Part shown: positions 18,069 through 26,792 of the stretch, in pieces
Layout: the number at the start of each line of letters is the position of its first letter
Position numbering within the stretch: the first letter of the stretch is position 1
Origin: CAIKBL01 sp964555355
Lineage (GTDB): Bacteria; Pseudomonadota; Gammaproteobacteria; Ga0077536
Assembly: GCA_964555355.1 (NCBI GenBank)
Contig: CAZKRY010000017.1
Coordinates: 1-64,000 of the forward strand
Reading direction: 5' to 3'
Length of the DNA: 64,000 bases
Notes under the pieces: model-generated
Told to the model about the DNA's origin: nothing
Databases searched by the model: none
What the model saw: the letters and a program-made list of their open reading frames with translations, nothing else
Translations under genes and position numbers: made by a program

Positions 18069-18252
18069 CTTTGGCTCCGATAGACGAGACGCGCGCGATG
18101 CCGTAGCAACAGGCTGGCTCCGTGGCGGTTGAGTCGACGTGGTTGACGGTATCTTAAAACGGGCTGAGATTTCATACGGCCCCTGTTATCGGCGGCAAAC
18201 GAGGGCACCTTTAGTTGGCGGCCCATGGCGAATGAGTAGGCCGGGAACGGAG

Positions 18253-18264
18253 GGAAATTGGGAC
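18253..18264 (+). repeat. 12-bp direct repeat, right copy (GGAAATTGGGAC)
   Basis: Identical to 17106-17117. It sits in the 308-base spacer between the GAF-PAS gene and the DUF4143 ATPase. The sequence around it (GGGAAATTGGGACACCCC) resembles short motifs left at the ends of dispersed elements. Confidence 0.6.
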
Positions 18265-18346
18265 ACCCCTAAAACTCCCTGGTCTTACCCGACCTCCGTA
18301 CATGGATAAAAGGTCACCCTATTCTTTCAGTCTTTTATGATTGTAA

Positions 18347-18367
18347 ATCATCCATCTAGTGGATGAT
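18347..18367. promoter_or_regulatory. Palindrome at the start of the DUF4143 gene
   Basis: ATCATCCA-TCTAG-TGGATGAT is a perfect 8-bp inverted repeat with a 5-base centre. It ends 9 bases before ATG 18377. The position fits an operator, or an RNA stem that would cover the ribosome binding region. Confidence 0.45.
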
Positions 18368-18376
18368 AATCAGCCC

Positions 18377-19609
18377 ATGATCGGGCGATTCATCACACCA
18401 AAACTCGAAGCGTCTCTGGTGGATAGTCCCGCTACTCTACTGGTCGGCGCCCGTCAGACTGGTAAAAGTACGTTGGCGCATTTGATTGCCGAGCGGCCCG
18501 AATTTGCACGACGTTACTTCACGTTCGATGACCTCGCCGTATTCGCCGCCGCCCGTCACGATCCCAAATCGTTTATCGAAGCGCTTGGTGGGCCGGCCGT
18601 AATCGACGAGGCACAGCGAGTGCCAGAAATCCTTTACGCCATCAAGCAACAGATTGATCGCGAACGGTCGCCTGGTCGTTATTTGTTGACTGGGTCAGCG
18701 AACGTACTGCTCCTGCCAAAAGTTTCAGAATCGCTTAGCGGGCGTTTGGAAGTATTGACGCTTTGGCCGTTCGCGCAAGCCGAACTTGCACAGTGCGCGA
18801 CGAATTTTGTTGATGAGCTATTCGCGGCATCGTTCGCCGTAAGAAAGTACACAACGGTATCGCGCGCCGACTTGTTCGATAAATTGCTGGTTGGCGGCTA
18901 TCCGCCTGTATTGTCGCGTACCAATGCAAAACGACGCGATGCATGGTTCGATAGTTACCTTACCACTTTGCTTAATCGCGACGTTCGCGATCTCGCTAAC
19001 ATTGAAGGCTTAGCCGATTTACCGCGTCTGTTGCGACTAATCGCGGCCCGCTCTGCGGGTCTACTCAACTTTGCGGAGATCGCACGCGTTGTCGGATTTG
19101 CGCAGACCTCGCTTAAACGCTATCTGACGATGCTGCGCGCGGTATTTATGGTAACGGAGGTACCGGCGTGGTCGTCTAACGTAAGTAAGCGGATGATTAG
19201 AGCGCCGAAGCTTTTTTTAAACGACACCGGTATCGCGGCGCATTTGCTAGGACTCGGGCCCGAATCCGTCACCACTTCACCGATGCTGGGGCCGCTATTA
19301 GAGACCTTTGTACACGCGGAACTGTCGAAACTATTGAGTTGGTCGGAAACCTCCGCGCAGCTTTTTCATTATCGAACGGCGACCGGTATTGAAGTCGACT
19401 TCATGATCGAAAATCGCGCGGGCGAATTGGTTGGCATCGAAGTGAAAGCGAGCGCTACGCTAAGCACGCGAGATTTCCAAGGGCTTCGCAATGTGAGAGA
19501 GACTACAGGTCTGCGATTCAAACGCGGGGTACTGCTCTACACCGGGACAGAAAGCGTGGCATTTGGGCCCGATTTTTACGCACTGCCGATAAGTGCCTTG
19601 TGGCAATAA
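18377..19609 (+). CDS. AAA ATPase with DUF4143 / nuclease-like C-terminal domain
   Basis: 410 residues from ATG 18377; the frame extends upstream to GTG 18359. The N-terminal AAA domain has Walker A VGARQTGKSTL and Walker B PAVIDEAQRVP, with TGSAN as the sensor. A winged-helix part and DUF4143 follow. The end carries YRTATGIEVDFMIE and GELVGIEVKAS, which match the D...E-x-K pattern of PD-(D/E)XK-like folds. These proteins are common, patchily distributed and often next to mobile or toxin-antitoxin genes; their biochemical role is not settled. It overlaps no neighbour and has a palindrome over its start. I infer horizontal acquisition. Confidence 0.85.
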   Translation: MIGRFITPKLEASLVDSPATLLVGARQTGKSTLAHLIAERPEFARRYFTFDDLAVFAAARHDPKSFIEALGGPAVIDEAQRVPEILYAIKQQIDRERSPGRYLLTGSANVLLLPKVSESLSGRLEVLTLWPFAQAELAQCATNFVDELFAASFAVRKYTTVSRADLFDKLLVGGYPPVLSRTNAKRRDAWFDSYLTTLLNRDVRDLANIEGLADLPRLLRLIAARSAGLLNFAEIARVVGFAQTSLKRYLTMLRAVFMVTEVPAWSSNVSKRMIRAPKLFLNDTGIAAHLLGLGPESVTTSPMLGPLLETFVHAELSKLLSWSETSAQLFHYRTATGIEVDFMIENRAGELVGIEVKASATLSTRDFQGLRNVRETTGLRFKRGVLLYTGTESVAFGPDFYALPISALWQ

Positions 19610-19624
19610 GCAGCGCGTTGCAAA

Positions 19625-21022
19625 TTATCGGCGAGGCATATCACGTGCGTGCGCAACCATCTTCATGCCGAATTTAGGCGTCAACGTCACACGTGGTTTC
19701 AAGGCAACTTTATGCTTTGGCGCGAGACTCAACCGAAAGCGCTGCGTCACGGTGGCGAGGATCAACACCGCTTCAATCGTCGCAAAGGTTTTACCGATAC
19801 AAGTTCGCGCACCCAAGCCAAACGGCAGATAGGCATTTTTCATTTGCTGCAGGCTGTCTGGGTCTGCGAAGCGCGAAGGGTCGAACGCCTCCGGGTTCGC
19901 GAACCAGCGCGGGTCATGGTGCGTCTTGTAAATCCACATAACGACTTCGCTGCCGGCCGGCACGACATATCCGCCGATTTGGCTGTCGGCGATGGCCTTA
20001 CGCGCAATCGCGAAGACCGGTGGGTAAAGCCGCATGGATTCCTTCACCACTTGTTCGGCGTATGGCAGCGAATCGAAATCTTCGAAGCGCGGCAGTCGGT
20101 CGCCTAACACCTGCGCGAGCTCTGCATGCAGTTTGGTCGTGACCTCGGGGTGTTGCGAGAGCAAGTAGAAAGTCCAGGTGAGCGCGTTGGATGTAGTCTC
20201 GTGCCCGGCGAGAAAGAAAGTGACGAGTTGATCGCGAATTTCTTTGTCGCTCAACCCGGCCCCGTCACCCTCGTCGTCTCGCGCATCGAGTAGGCGTTGC
20301 AAAAGATCGGCCGGTCCCGTCGCTCCAATCGCGGCCGACTTCATTGCGTCGCGGCGAGACGCAATCAGCCGATACATCACTTCATCGAGCGAACGCAGCG
20401 CGCGCTGCACTTGGCGACGGCGCGGGCTTGGCATCCAGCGCGGTAACCAATCGAGTTGTGAAAACGAATCTTGTAACACCGTCACTGCGCCGGTGATGGC
20501 ATTCACGTCGTCACCGACTTTATAACTGAAGAGCGAGCGGGAGACGATACGCAGCGTGAGTTGCGTAAGCTCGGTGCCGAGATCAATAGGCTGACCGTCG
20601 TGCCATCGCGCGATCATCAAGGATGTCTCTTCCACCATCATCTGCGAGTAGACGTGCAGCCGCGCCTGATGAAACGCGGGTTGGATCATGCGCCGGTGAC
20701 GACGCCATAACTCGCCGTCCGTATTCAACAGACCCTGCCCCAGTACGCGTCCAAGCCGGATGAAGGCACTATGGGTTTTAGCGTAACTTTGAGCGTTGGT
20801 GACCAGTACTTCGCGGATGTGCTCGGGATGTCTGATGACATAAAGGTCGCCCGCATTCGGGGAGTAATAGATATCACCGAGCGTATCGAACCGGCGGCTA
20901 ACCACCCCCAACAAATCGTTGAAAAAAAGATAATTCGCACGCAGCCGCGCGAGCCAGCCGGTTGGTTGCGGCGGACTCGGCGGACGGGTTATATCAGCGT
21001 GATGTTTTAACTGCGCTGCCAA
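19625..21022 (-). CDS. Cytochrome P450 (class with CYP4/CYP102-like motifs)
   Basis: A 465-residue heme monooxygenase. All hallmark motifs are present: I-helix FFLAGHETTSN with the acid-alcohol pair (Glu-Thr), K-helix ESMR, the PERF-like SRFADP, and the heme loop LPFGLGARTCIGKTFA, where Cys ligates the iron. No membrane anchor or fused reductase is visible, so it needs separate electron carriers, none of which is in the window. It opens a region rich in acyl-CoA enzymes, suggesting hydroxylation of a hydrophobic substrate before CoA-dependent breakdown. The substrate is unknown. Confidence 0.92.
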   Translation of the reverse strand: MAAQLKHHADITRPPSPPQPTGWLARLRANYLFFNDLLGVVSRRFDTLGDIYYSPNAGDLYVIRHPEHIREVLVTNAQSYAKTHSAFIRLGRVLGQGLLNTDGELWRRHRRMIQPAFHQARLHVYSQMMVEETSLMIARWHDGQPIDLGTELTQLTLRIVSRSLFSYKVGDDVNAITGAVTVLQDSFSQLDWLPRWMPSPRRRQVQRALRSLDEVMYRLIASRRDAMKSAAIGATGPADLLQRLLDARDDEGDGAGLSDKEIRDQLVTFFLAGHETTSNALTWTFYLLSQHPEVTTKLHAELAQVLGDRLPRFEDFDSLPYAEQVVKESMRLYPPVFAIARKAIADSQIGGYVVPAGSEVVMWIYKTHHDPRWFANPEAFDPSRFADPDSLQQMKNAYLPFGLGARTCIGKTFATIEAVLILATVTQRFRLSLAPKHKVALKPRVTLTPKFGMKMVAHARDMPRR

Positions 21023-21202
21023 CGTTGTTGCTCCTGGTTCTAGCAGTTAAATGTCGCGGATGAATCGGCAAGCCTCGATCGTCAGCACGCAGCCGCCAGC
21101 AAGATGTGCGTTGAAATGGACGCCTTCTCCGCAACCGTCGGCCCACCGACTACGCTAGTTACACGCAGTCAGCGGGATCGATGACTGTAGTCGGTACGGA
21201 GT

Positions 21203-21514
21203 TTACCCGCCGACAAGCTCGTCGAGCTTCGCGCCCCATTCGCCGTATGGGACAAGCGCCTTCACGGTGACGTCCACCATGTCCTGGTAACCTTCCTTCC
21301 AGATTGGCAGACCGTGTAAGGCGGCGTCCAGGTCGGCGGGCTTTTCGACTTCGGCGATGAATACCACTTCATATTCACCGGCGACCTTGTAAATGGCCGC
21401 CCCGCTCTTCTCGATCTCGCGGCCGGCAACCGATTCGCGCTGCCAAACGCCATAGAAGTCTTTGTTAGATACGGAACGTGGTTTTTTGATCTTGGCCGAG
21501 ACGAGAAAATGCAT
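21203..21514 (-). CDS. Muconolactone isomerase-like small protein
   Basis: 103 residues. The start MHFLVSAKIKKP, the centre EVVFIAEVEKPADLDAALHGLPIW and the end MVDVTVKALVPYG fit the ferredoxin-like fold of the muconolactone delta-isomerase family. True family members isomerise muconolactone in the beta-ketoadipate pathway, but many relatives have unknown roles, and no catechol pathway genes are nearby. It may have any small lactone or enol isomerase role in the surrounding catabolic cluster. Confidence 0.6.
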   Translation of the reverse strand: MHFLVSAKIKKPRSVSNKDFYGVWQRESVAGREIEKSGAAIYKVAGEYEVVFIAEVEKPADLDAALHGLPIWKEGYQDMVDVTVKALVPYGEWGAKLDELVGG

Positions 21515-21799
21515 GGGGTGTGCTCCTGTGGTTGATTGGCCGGCACCGACGGATACCGCTGGAATTCGGCATTATCCACCATGCCAAGGCTATCGTGTGC
21601 AGGCTAATCAGCCTGCGCGCTCGTTCGCCGTGGCGCAATCCGTACACCCGCCTTGACGCTTACATTTCGGAATCAGCAAGGACAATTCGCGCGGACTACG
21701 CGTCACGCGCGACGGATCGCCTGCTCAAGGAAACACTGAATCGAAATCAGAGTGAACGGAAAGTTTTTTACTTGGACCTCAAATTCTCGAGCTACACCA
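21515..21799. other. Spacer without a supported gene
   Basis: 285 bases between two minus-strand genes. Short open frames occur on both strands, but none has a ribosome binding site or recognisable protein pattern. Confidence 0.4.
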
Positions 21800-22591
21800 T
21801 CAAGCCCCAATAAAATTCGGTTCTCGCCGCTCGGCCGTGGCCTTCACCCCTTCCGCCCAATCCGCCGTAAGCCGCAAAGCATTTTGTTCGGCAAGCTCAT
21901 GATCGGTTTGCATCGCGATGCGATCCGCCATGCCTAGTCGCAATGTTGCGCGGGTGGACGCCACGGCAAGCGGCGCGCAGCTCGCGATTTCTTGCGCCAA
22001 TGCAAGCGCGGTTGGACGCAATTTTTCCAACGGCACACACTCATCCGCCAAGCCCCACGCCTGCGCCTGTACGCCATCGATTCGCCGGCTGGTAAGAAAC
22101 AACAAGGAAGCGCGCTGGCGCCCGATCAATTCCGGCAACGTTACCGTCAGGCCGAATCCCGGATGAAAACCAAGCTTCGTGAAGTTGGCGCTGAAGCGGC
22201 CTTCCGGGCAGGTGACGCGGAAATCGGCGGATACCGCGAGGCCCAATCCACCACCGACGGCGGCGCCTTGAATCGCGGCGACCACCGGTTTCTTGCAACG
22301 GAAAATCCGCACCGCTTGGCGATATAGATCGTTCGATAACGATCCGCGCGAACTGTCTTTGGCGTTGCCCGCATCGCTCGCGCCGAAATTCGCGCCGGCG
22401 CAGAAGTTCTTGCCGTCCGCACACAACAAAATCGCGCGGCATTCCGGCATACCGTCGAGCTTCTCGTAGGTGTCCGCAATCTGTTGGATGAGGGAGAGAT
22501 CGAAAAAGTTATGCGGCGGCCGGCGGATCTCTACCGTTGCGACAAAGTTAGTGATATCGACGCCTAAGTCTTGGGTATTCAATGCGGACAT
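21800..22591 (-). CDS. Crotonase-fold protein (enoyl-CoA hydratase/isomerase family) with altered active site
   Basis: 263 residues. The oxyanion-hole segments are present: GKNFCAGANFG, and AIQGAAVGGGLGLAVSADFRV in the middle. The two usual catalytic glutamates are not. Where hydratases read PE(I/V)xLG this protein has ANFTKLGFHPGFG, and where a second Glu would fall it has ASLLFLTS. CoA binding is likely; classical hydration is doubtful. It lies 46 bases downstream of the thioesterase gene on the same strand. Confidence 0.82.
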   Translation of the reverse strand: MSALNTQDLGVDITNFVATVEIRRPPHNFFDLSLIQQIADTYEKLDGMPECRAILLCADGKNFCAGANFGASDAGNAKDSSRGSLSNDLYRQAVRIFRCKKPVVAAIQGAAVGGGLGLAVSADFRVTCPEGRFSANFTKLGFHPGFGLTVTLPELIGRQRASLLFLTSRRIDGVQAQAWGLADECVPLEKLRPTALALAQEIASCAPLAVASTRATLRLGMADRIAMQTDHELAEQNALRLTADWAEGVKATAERREPNFIGA

Positions 22592-22636
22592 CGGGTACTT
22601 CCTTATTAGATGGAGGGCGATAAAAAGGGTTTGGAT

Positions 22637-23050
22637 TTAGGTCGGTACTTCCAACGCGAGCGTGGGACCAAGTTTCGATTTGATGCGATCCGGGATCGCG
22701 CATTTCTTCAAGGTTACCGGCTCCACGCTGACGCAGATTGAGCGCGCGGTGAAAATGGGTTTGCCGTTGACCGTGCCGACATAACCAAGGTCGAATGATG
22801 TATTGCCGTAGCGCACCACGCCGACGTCGATAACCAACGTTTCGCCACTGCGCGCCGAGGCCTGCCATTCGACCACCGAACGCACCACCATCCAATCCCA
22901 ATCAAGCGATAGAAAGTTACCGTCAGGGCTAAGGCTGCTGATCCATTGCTCACCGGCATCGTCCATATACACCATGTAATTGGCGTTGAAGACCACGCCC
23001 TGTTGATCGCATTCGCCGTAGCGGATACGCGTCCGGTATTGAAATGACAT
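22637..23050 (-). CDS. Hot-dog fold acyl-CoA thioesterase (4HBT family)
   Basis: 137 residues from ATG 23050; the longer open frame upstream lacks family sequence. The motif ECDQQGVVFNANYMVYMDDAGEQW contains the catalytic Asp and the NANY helix of 4-hydroxybenzoyl-CoA thioesterase/YbgC-like enzymes. It would hydrolyse an acyl-CoA, likely an intermediate of the same cluster, and is co-directional with the crotonase gene. Confidence 0.82.
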   Translation of the reverse strand: MSFQYRTRIRYGECDQQGVVFNANYMVYMDDAGEQWISSLSPDGNFLSLDWDWMVVRSVVEWQASARSGETLVIDVGVVRYGNTSFDLGYVGTVNGKPIFTARSICVSVEPVTLKKCAIPDRIKSKLGPTLALEVPT

Positions 23051-23161
23051 GGGAGATCCCGCGCGGCTTTCTCGAGTGAAACGACAATGGAAGGTTACAG
23101 TGCCACGGCTCGGTTTCGACAGCAAGAAACGTGATGAAGTCGAACGCGCGGCACCCCTATG

Positions 23162-23380
23162 ATGTTGTCTCAAGGTACTCGAGAGTACGCCATGCTTCCG
23201 GCCGATGATTATCTATTCGCATGCTACACCCTTGCATGTTGCTACGACCCTCAAGCCGAAGCGCGTCCCGCACCCGAGGTTGCTGAAGATATCCTCAAAG
23301 ACATGCGGCTTCCCGCCGCCCCTGTATTATCGGGCTACGATCCGCGCGTCATCGTCTGTCTCACATTGGAGGGGCGATAA
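23162..23380 (+). CDS. Possible small unknown protein
   Basis: 72 codons from ATG 23162; an internal ATG at 23192 is an alternative. The sequence has a moderately acidic, Pro/Ala-rich centre (DPQAEARPAPEVAEDILKDMRLP) that could be real coding. There is no clear ribosome binding site, no family is recognised, and it sits alone between two minus-strand genes in a 367-base gap. Confidence 0.25.
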   Translation: MLSQGTREYAMLPADDYLFACYTLACCYDPQAEARPAPEVAEDILKDMRLPAAPVLSGYDPRVIVCLTLEGR

Positions 23381-23417
23381 ATCGCGCGCAAAGCGTTGCT
23401 CAGCAACTTCGGCGCGC

Positions 23418-24155
23418 TCAACGACTAATGATGCCGCCATCAACCGCAATATTCTGGCGGGTAATCCACCGGGCCCGGCCGCTCGCCAGAAAAGCAATTG
23501 CGTCGGCAACGTCGTTCGGAACGCCCAGTCGTTGCAACGGCGTCATCGCGATCAAGTTTGCGGCGTCTTCTGCCGAGAGAGAGCCGCGTAACATTTGCGT
23601 ATCGGTGAAACCGGGTGACACCACATTAACGGTAATGTTTCGCGGCGCCACCTCGCGGGCTAATGTACGGCAAAACTGTTCGACGGCTGCTTTGCTGCCG
23701 AAGTAGCCTGCGCCGCCCGGGAGATTGAGGCAGGTGCCGATGGTGGAGACACACACAATACAGCCATCGTCGTTGAAGCGCCGTAACGCTTGCTGGAGTA
23801 CGAAGAAGGTTCCTTTCGCATTGACGGCGAACATGCGGTCGAATTCTTCTTCAGAAAGATCGATCAGCGGCTTAAAGATACAGTAACCCGCATTAGCGAT
23901 CAGCACATCAAGATTGCCGAAAGCTGCATGAATTTCCTCACACATCCGCCGGATCTGGCTTAGGTCTGCAATATCGGCTTGGAATGCGCGCGCGGAGCCG
24001 CCGTTGTCGCGTATCTCTTGCACAACCGCCTGTGCCTCTTCCGCGCTCTCCGCGTAGTTCACGGCCACCGTCATCCCGGCGTGTGCCAGCTTTATCGCGA
24101 CGCTACGACCAATGCCGCGCGATGCCCCGGTGACTAGTGCAATTTTTCGAATCAT
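23418..24155 (-). CDS. Short-chain dehydrogenase/reductase
   Basis: A 245-residue classical SDR. The dinucleotide-binding motif TGASRGIG is at the N-terminus, NAGY follows the fourth strand, a catalytic Ser lies in CVSTIGT, and the catalytic pair is YFGSK. C-terminal WITRQNIAVDGGI is the usual SDR end. Similar to 3-oxoacyl-ACP reductase FabG-type enzymes. Likely NAD(P)H-dependent oxidoreduction of a hydroxyacyl or hydroxy-ring intermediate. Confidence 0.85.
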   Translation of the reverse strand: MIRKIALVTGASRGIGRSVAIKLAHAGMTVAVNYAESAEEAQAVVQEIRDNGGSARAFQADIADLSQIRRMCEEIHAAFGNLDVLIANAGYCIFKPLIDLSEEEFDRMFAVNAKGTFFVLQQALRRFNDDGCIVCVSTIGTCLNLPGGAGYFGSKAAVEQFCRTLAREVAPRNITVNVVSPGFTDTQMLRGSLSAEDAANLIAMTPLQRLGVPNDVADAIAFLASGRARWITRQNIAVDGGIISR

Positions 24156-24351
24156 CGCGACGCTCCTCGTTTCAAGTTTCGCCCGGTGGCATCAGGCGCT
24201 CCGATGGAGCGAAAAACTAGTCTCTTTGTTGCGCTCGAATTCGCGATGAGCGGCGCGGCGAAGTCGCATGATTTTGGGCGCAAGAAGCGGGAAGTTCAGC
24301 ATTCACGATTCAACGACACTCTGCCTCCAATCCATCCAATCGGAGTGCGCC

Positions 24352-25116
24352 ATGACTGCCTTAAAAAACAAAGTCTGTATTCTCGCCGGGGCAAGCTCCG
24401 GGATTGGCTACGTCACGGCCAAACTTTTTGCAGCGGAAGGTGCCAAAGTGGTCGTCGGCGCGCGCCGGCGCGCCGAGCTCGACCAATTGGTCAACGAAAT
24501 CACCGCAGCCGGCGGCCAAGCCATGGCGTTGGCAGGAGATGTCGCCGATGAAAACTATGCCATCGCGCTGGTCCGGACTGCTTGCGAGACATTCGGTGGA
24601 CTGGATGTGGCATTTAACAATGCAGGCGTCATTGCGCCGATCGGCAAAACCACCGAAATCTCCCGCGCAGACTGGCAACGCACGTTGGACATCAATCTGA
24701 CCAGCGCATTCTTGGCCGCCAAACACCAGATCCCGGCGATGATCGCGCGCGGCGGTGGTTCACTTATCTTCACCTCGACCTTTGTCGGCCACACCGTGGG
24801 CTTTCCCGGGGTTGCTACTTATGCCGCTAGCAAATCGGGGTTGATTGGGTTGACACAAGCGCTGGCGGTTGAATTCGCGCAGCAAGGCGTGCGCGTGAAT
24901 GCGTTGCTGCCCGGCGGCACCGATACCGCGATGTACCGCGAAATGAATTCAACCCCCGAAGCACAGGCCTTCATTGTCGGCCTGTATCCGATGCGCAGAC
25001 TCGCCACCGCGGAAGAAATGGCGAAATCAGTGCTTTATTTGGCGTCCGATGCGTCGAGCTTTACCACCGGCAGTGCCTTGTTGGTTGATGGCGGCGTATC
25101 GATAAATCGGACCTAG
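24352..25116 (+). CDS. Short-chain dehydrogenase/reductase
   Basis: 254 residues from ATG 24352; the sequence upstream in frame is not SDR-like. It has the cofactor motif AGASSGIG, NNAG, the active-site Ser in FTSTFVG and catalytic YAASK. The C-terminus (TTGSALLVDGGVSI) is typical. It is divergent from the SDR at 23418, with 196 bases between them that probably hold both promoters. The substrate is not predictable. Confidence 0.87.
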   Translation: MTALKNKVCILAGASSGIGYVTAKLFAAEGAKVVVGARRRAELDQLVNEITAAGGQAMALAGDVADENYAIALVRTACETFGGLDVAFNNAGVIAPIGKTTEISRADWQRTLDINLTSAFLAAKHQIPAMIARGGGSLIFTSTFVGHTVGFPGVATYAASKSGLIGLTQALAVEFAQQGVRVNALLPGGTDTAMYREMNSTPEAQAFIVGLYPMRRLATAEEMAKSVLYLASDASSFTTGSALLVDGGVSINRT

Positions 25117-25162
25117 AAAATGTTTTAACACCGCCGCAGGCGTGCGGTCTTCTTCCAACCGC

Positions 25163-25636
25163 TCAGTACAACAGCACTACCTTATCTTTCACAAAGGTAT
25201 AACGCGGGTGTTTATACCAACCGTAAACCAGCGAGTGCCGCGGCTCTTTGTGTATCTTCTCGTCGTACACCCGCAGGCGCTCGCCATTCGGCCGCAGCCA
25301 GAAATCAAGGTCGTAGAGTTTATCGGGTGCGTCGACCACGTGAAAATCGGTGCAGGCGAAATAAGTGTTGCCGTCGATGCGCCGCACCGGATCGTGAATC
25401 TTGACGAACTTGAGCGCGAGCATCTCACCGGTCACATCGTCCTGTAGCTGGAACACGCCGTCCGCATCAACCCGCGAAGCGATGCAATCCGTCATCGCGG
25501 CTTTGATGTCTTCGACGTAAAACTTTCGCGCTGGCGCAGACGAATTTGCATCAGGATCGGCCGCCCACGCGGCGGTGACTACACTCGCGAGTGCGATCCC
25601 ATACAACCACCACGTGAGCTTAAACGGTCGGAACAT
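25163..25636 (-). CDS. Secreted protein of unknown function
   Basis: 157 residues from ATG 25636, chosen because it begins a signal peptide (FRPFKLTWWLYGIALASVVTAAWAA). The mature part has two Cys residues and a beta-rich look, with ARKFYVEDIKAAMTDCIASRV near the start and RYTFVKDKVVLLY at the end. I do not recognise a family. It ends near the SDR gene (convergent) and lies 31 bases downstream of a small His/Glu-rich secreted protein with which it may form an operon. Confidence 0.6.
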   Translation of the reverse strand: MFRPFKLTWWLYGIALASVVTAAWAADPDANSSAPARKFYVEDIKAAMTDCIASRVDADGVFQLQDDVTGEMLALKFVKIHDPVRRIDGNTYFACTDFHVVDAPDKLYDLDFWLRPNGERLRVYDEKIHKEPRHSLVYGWYKHPRYTFVKDKVVLLY

Positions 25637-25667
25637 GCGAAAAAGAGCGCCCGCTCGGACGCACCTC

Positions 25668-25856
25668 TCATTTTTTCTCTTCGGCCGCTTCGCCCCCATG
25701 TTCCGCGGCGTCACCACCGTGCTCGGAAGATTGAGTGGAGGCATCGCTGGATTGCGACTCCGCTGGCGCGCCGCCGTGCTCGGCAGCCTCGCCCCCGTGT
25801 TCCGCCGCCCATGCGGCAAACGATAAACAGAACAACAAAGCGGTGATCAGTTTCAT
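25668..25856 (-). CDS. Small secreted EHGG-repeat protein
   Basis: 62 residues from ATG 25856. A signal peptide (MKLITALLFCLSFAAWA) is followed by a mature peptide made mostly of EHGG and AAEHGG repeats, with a Ser/Gln-rich centre and a Glu/Lys end. At least five EHGG units are present. Regular His and acidic residues could bind metal or protons, which is inference only. No family is recognised. It precedes the secreted protein at 25163 on the same strand. Confidence 0.55.
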   Translation of the reverse strand: MKLITALLFCLSFAAWAAEHGGEAAEHGGAPAESQSSDASTQSSEHGGDAAEHGGEAAEEKK

Positions 25857-25917
25857 GGCTGGACTCCTTGGTAGGTGCATGTGGTGCTGGCGGCAGCGGC
25901 CGTGGACGACCTTGATA

Positions 25918-26769
25918 TTACGGCGAATCGGCCCCTATGCGCATCGCCGGCGCCGTGGACGGAAGCACGAGATTACGGTTTCGAAACGGCTCTTCGAGCC
26001 ACGCCCGCCACGAAAACGCGAGCGCACGATCTACCGGTAACCCAAGCGCGTTTTCGCCCTTCGTGGCCGCGCCATCAGCCGGCGGTTCCGCATAAGTCCC
26101 GAATAACCGATCCCAGATACTCAAAATGGTCGCGAAGTTGGCGTCTCCGAAACGCCGGTCCACGGCATGGTGCGCGGCATGATAGCGCGGGGTCACTATC
26201 AGCCAAGATAGGACTCGCTCTACCGACGCCGGCAAATCGATGTTGCTGTGGTGGAACTGCGCACACAAACTCACCAGCGCTTCAAACAAGAACCATGCGA
26301 CCATCGTCGGTCCCCACACTAACACCCAGGCTGCCTTGACGATGCCCGAATAGATCAACTCGCCCGGGTGAAAGCGCAGCGCAGTCGTGACATCCATTTC
26401 CGGGTCCGCGTGATGTGCCTTGTGCATCCGCCACAATGGACGTAGCCGGTGATTCGCGCGATGCCATACGTAGTCAAACAGATCGAGTACAACGATCGAA
26501 AGCACGATCTCCGTCCAGCCGACAAGACCAAGCCAGCGCGTGATCCCCCAACCTTCTTCCTCCGTGTAGACCAGCCATAGCAAAAACGGCACGAACACGA
26601 GTTGGCGCACGATGATGGTATTCAACGCAGCCACCCCGGCGTGGAAAATCCACCGGCGCCAGCGCGCACCGTGCCATGGCCGCGCGGAAAGCAATTGTTC
26701 GAAGACCGCGAACAAGGCGAAACCGCCGAGAAAAACGTACAACTTGCCGGTATCGAGATCGATATCCAT
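25918..26769 (-). CDS. Sterol desaturase / fatty acid hydroxylase superfamily membrane protein
   Basis: 283 residues, with hydrophobic helices in the first half and a di-iron histidine cluster: HRANH, HKAHH, HHSN and HAAHH. These are the metal-binding motifs of the superfamily, which hydroxylates or desaturates lipids, sterols or carotenoids in the membrane using oxygen. It is encoded just downstream of an acyl-CoA dehydrogenase on the same strand. The exact substrate cannot be inferred. Confidence 0.85.
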   Translation of the reverse strand: MDIDLDTGKLYVFLGGFALFAVFEQLLSARPWHGARWRRWIFHAGVAALNTIIVRQLVFVPFLLWLVYTEEEGWGITRWLGLVGWTEIVLSIVVLDLFDYVWHRANHRLRPLWRMHKAHHADPEMDVTTALRFHPGELIYSGIVKAAWVLVWGPTMVAWFLFEALVSLCAQFHHSNIDLPASVERVLSWLIVTPRYHAAHHAVDRRFGDANFATILSIWDRLFGTYAEPPADGAATKGENALGLPVDRALAFSWRAWLEEPFRNRNLVLPSTAPAMRIGADSP

Positions 26770-26792
26770 GCGCGATTGTCAGTAGAACCTCG

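Noticed and set aside
21520..21813. 97-codon plus-strand frame in the gap before the crotonase gene
   Set aside because: No ribosome binding site and no protein pattern; it overlaps the 3' end of the crotonase gene in antisense.
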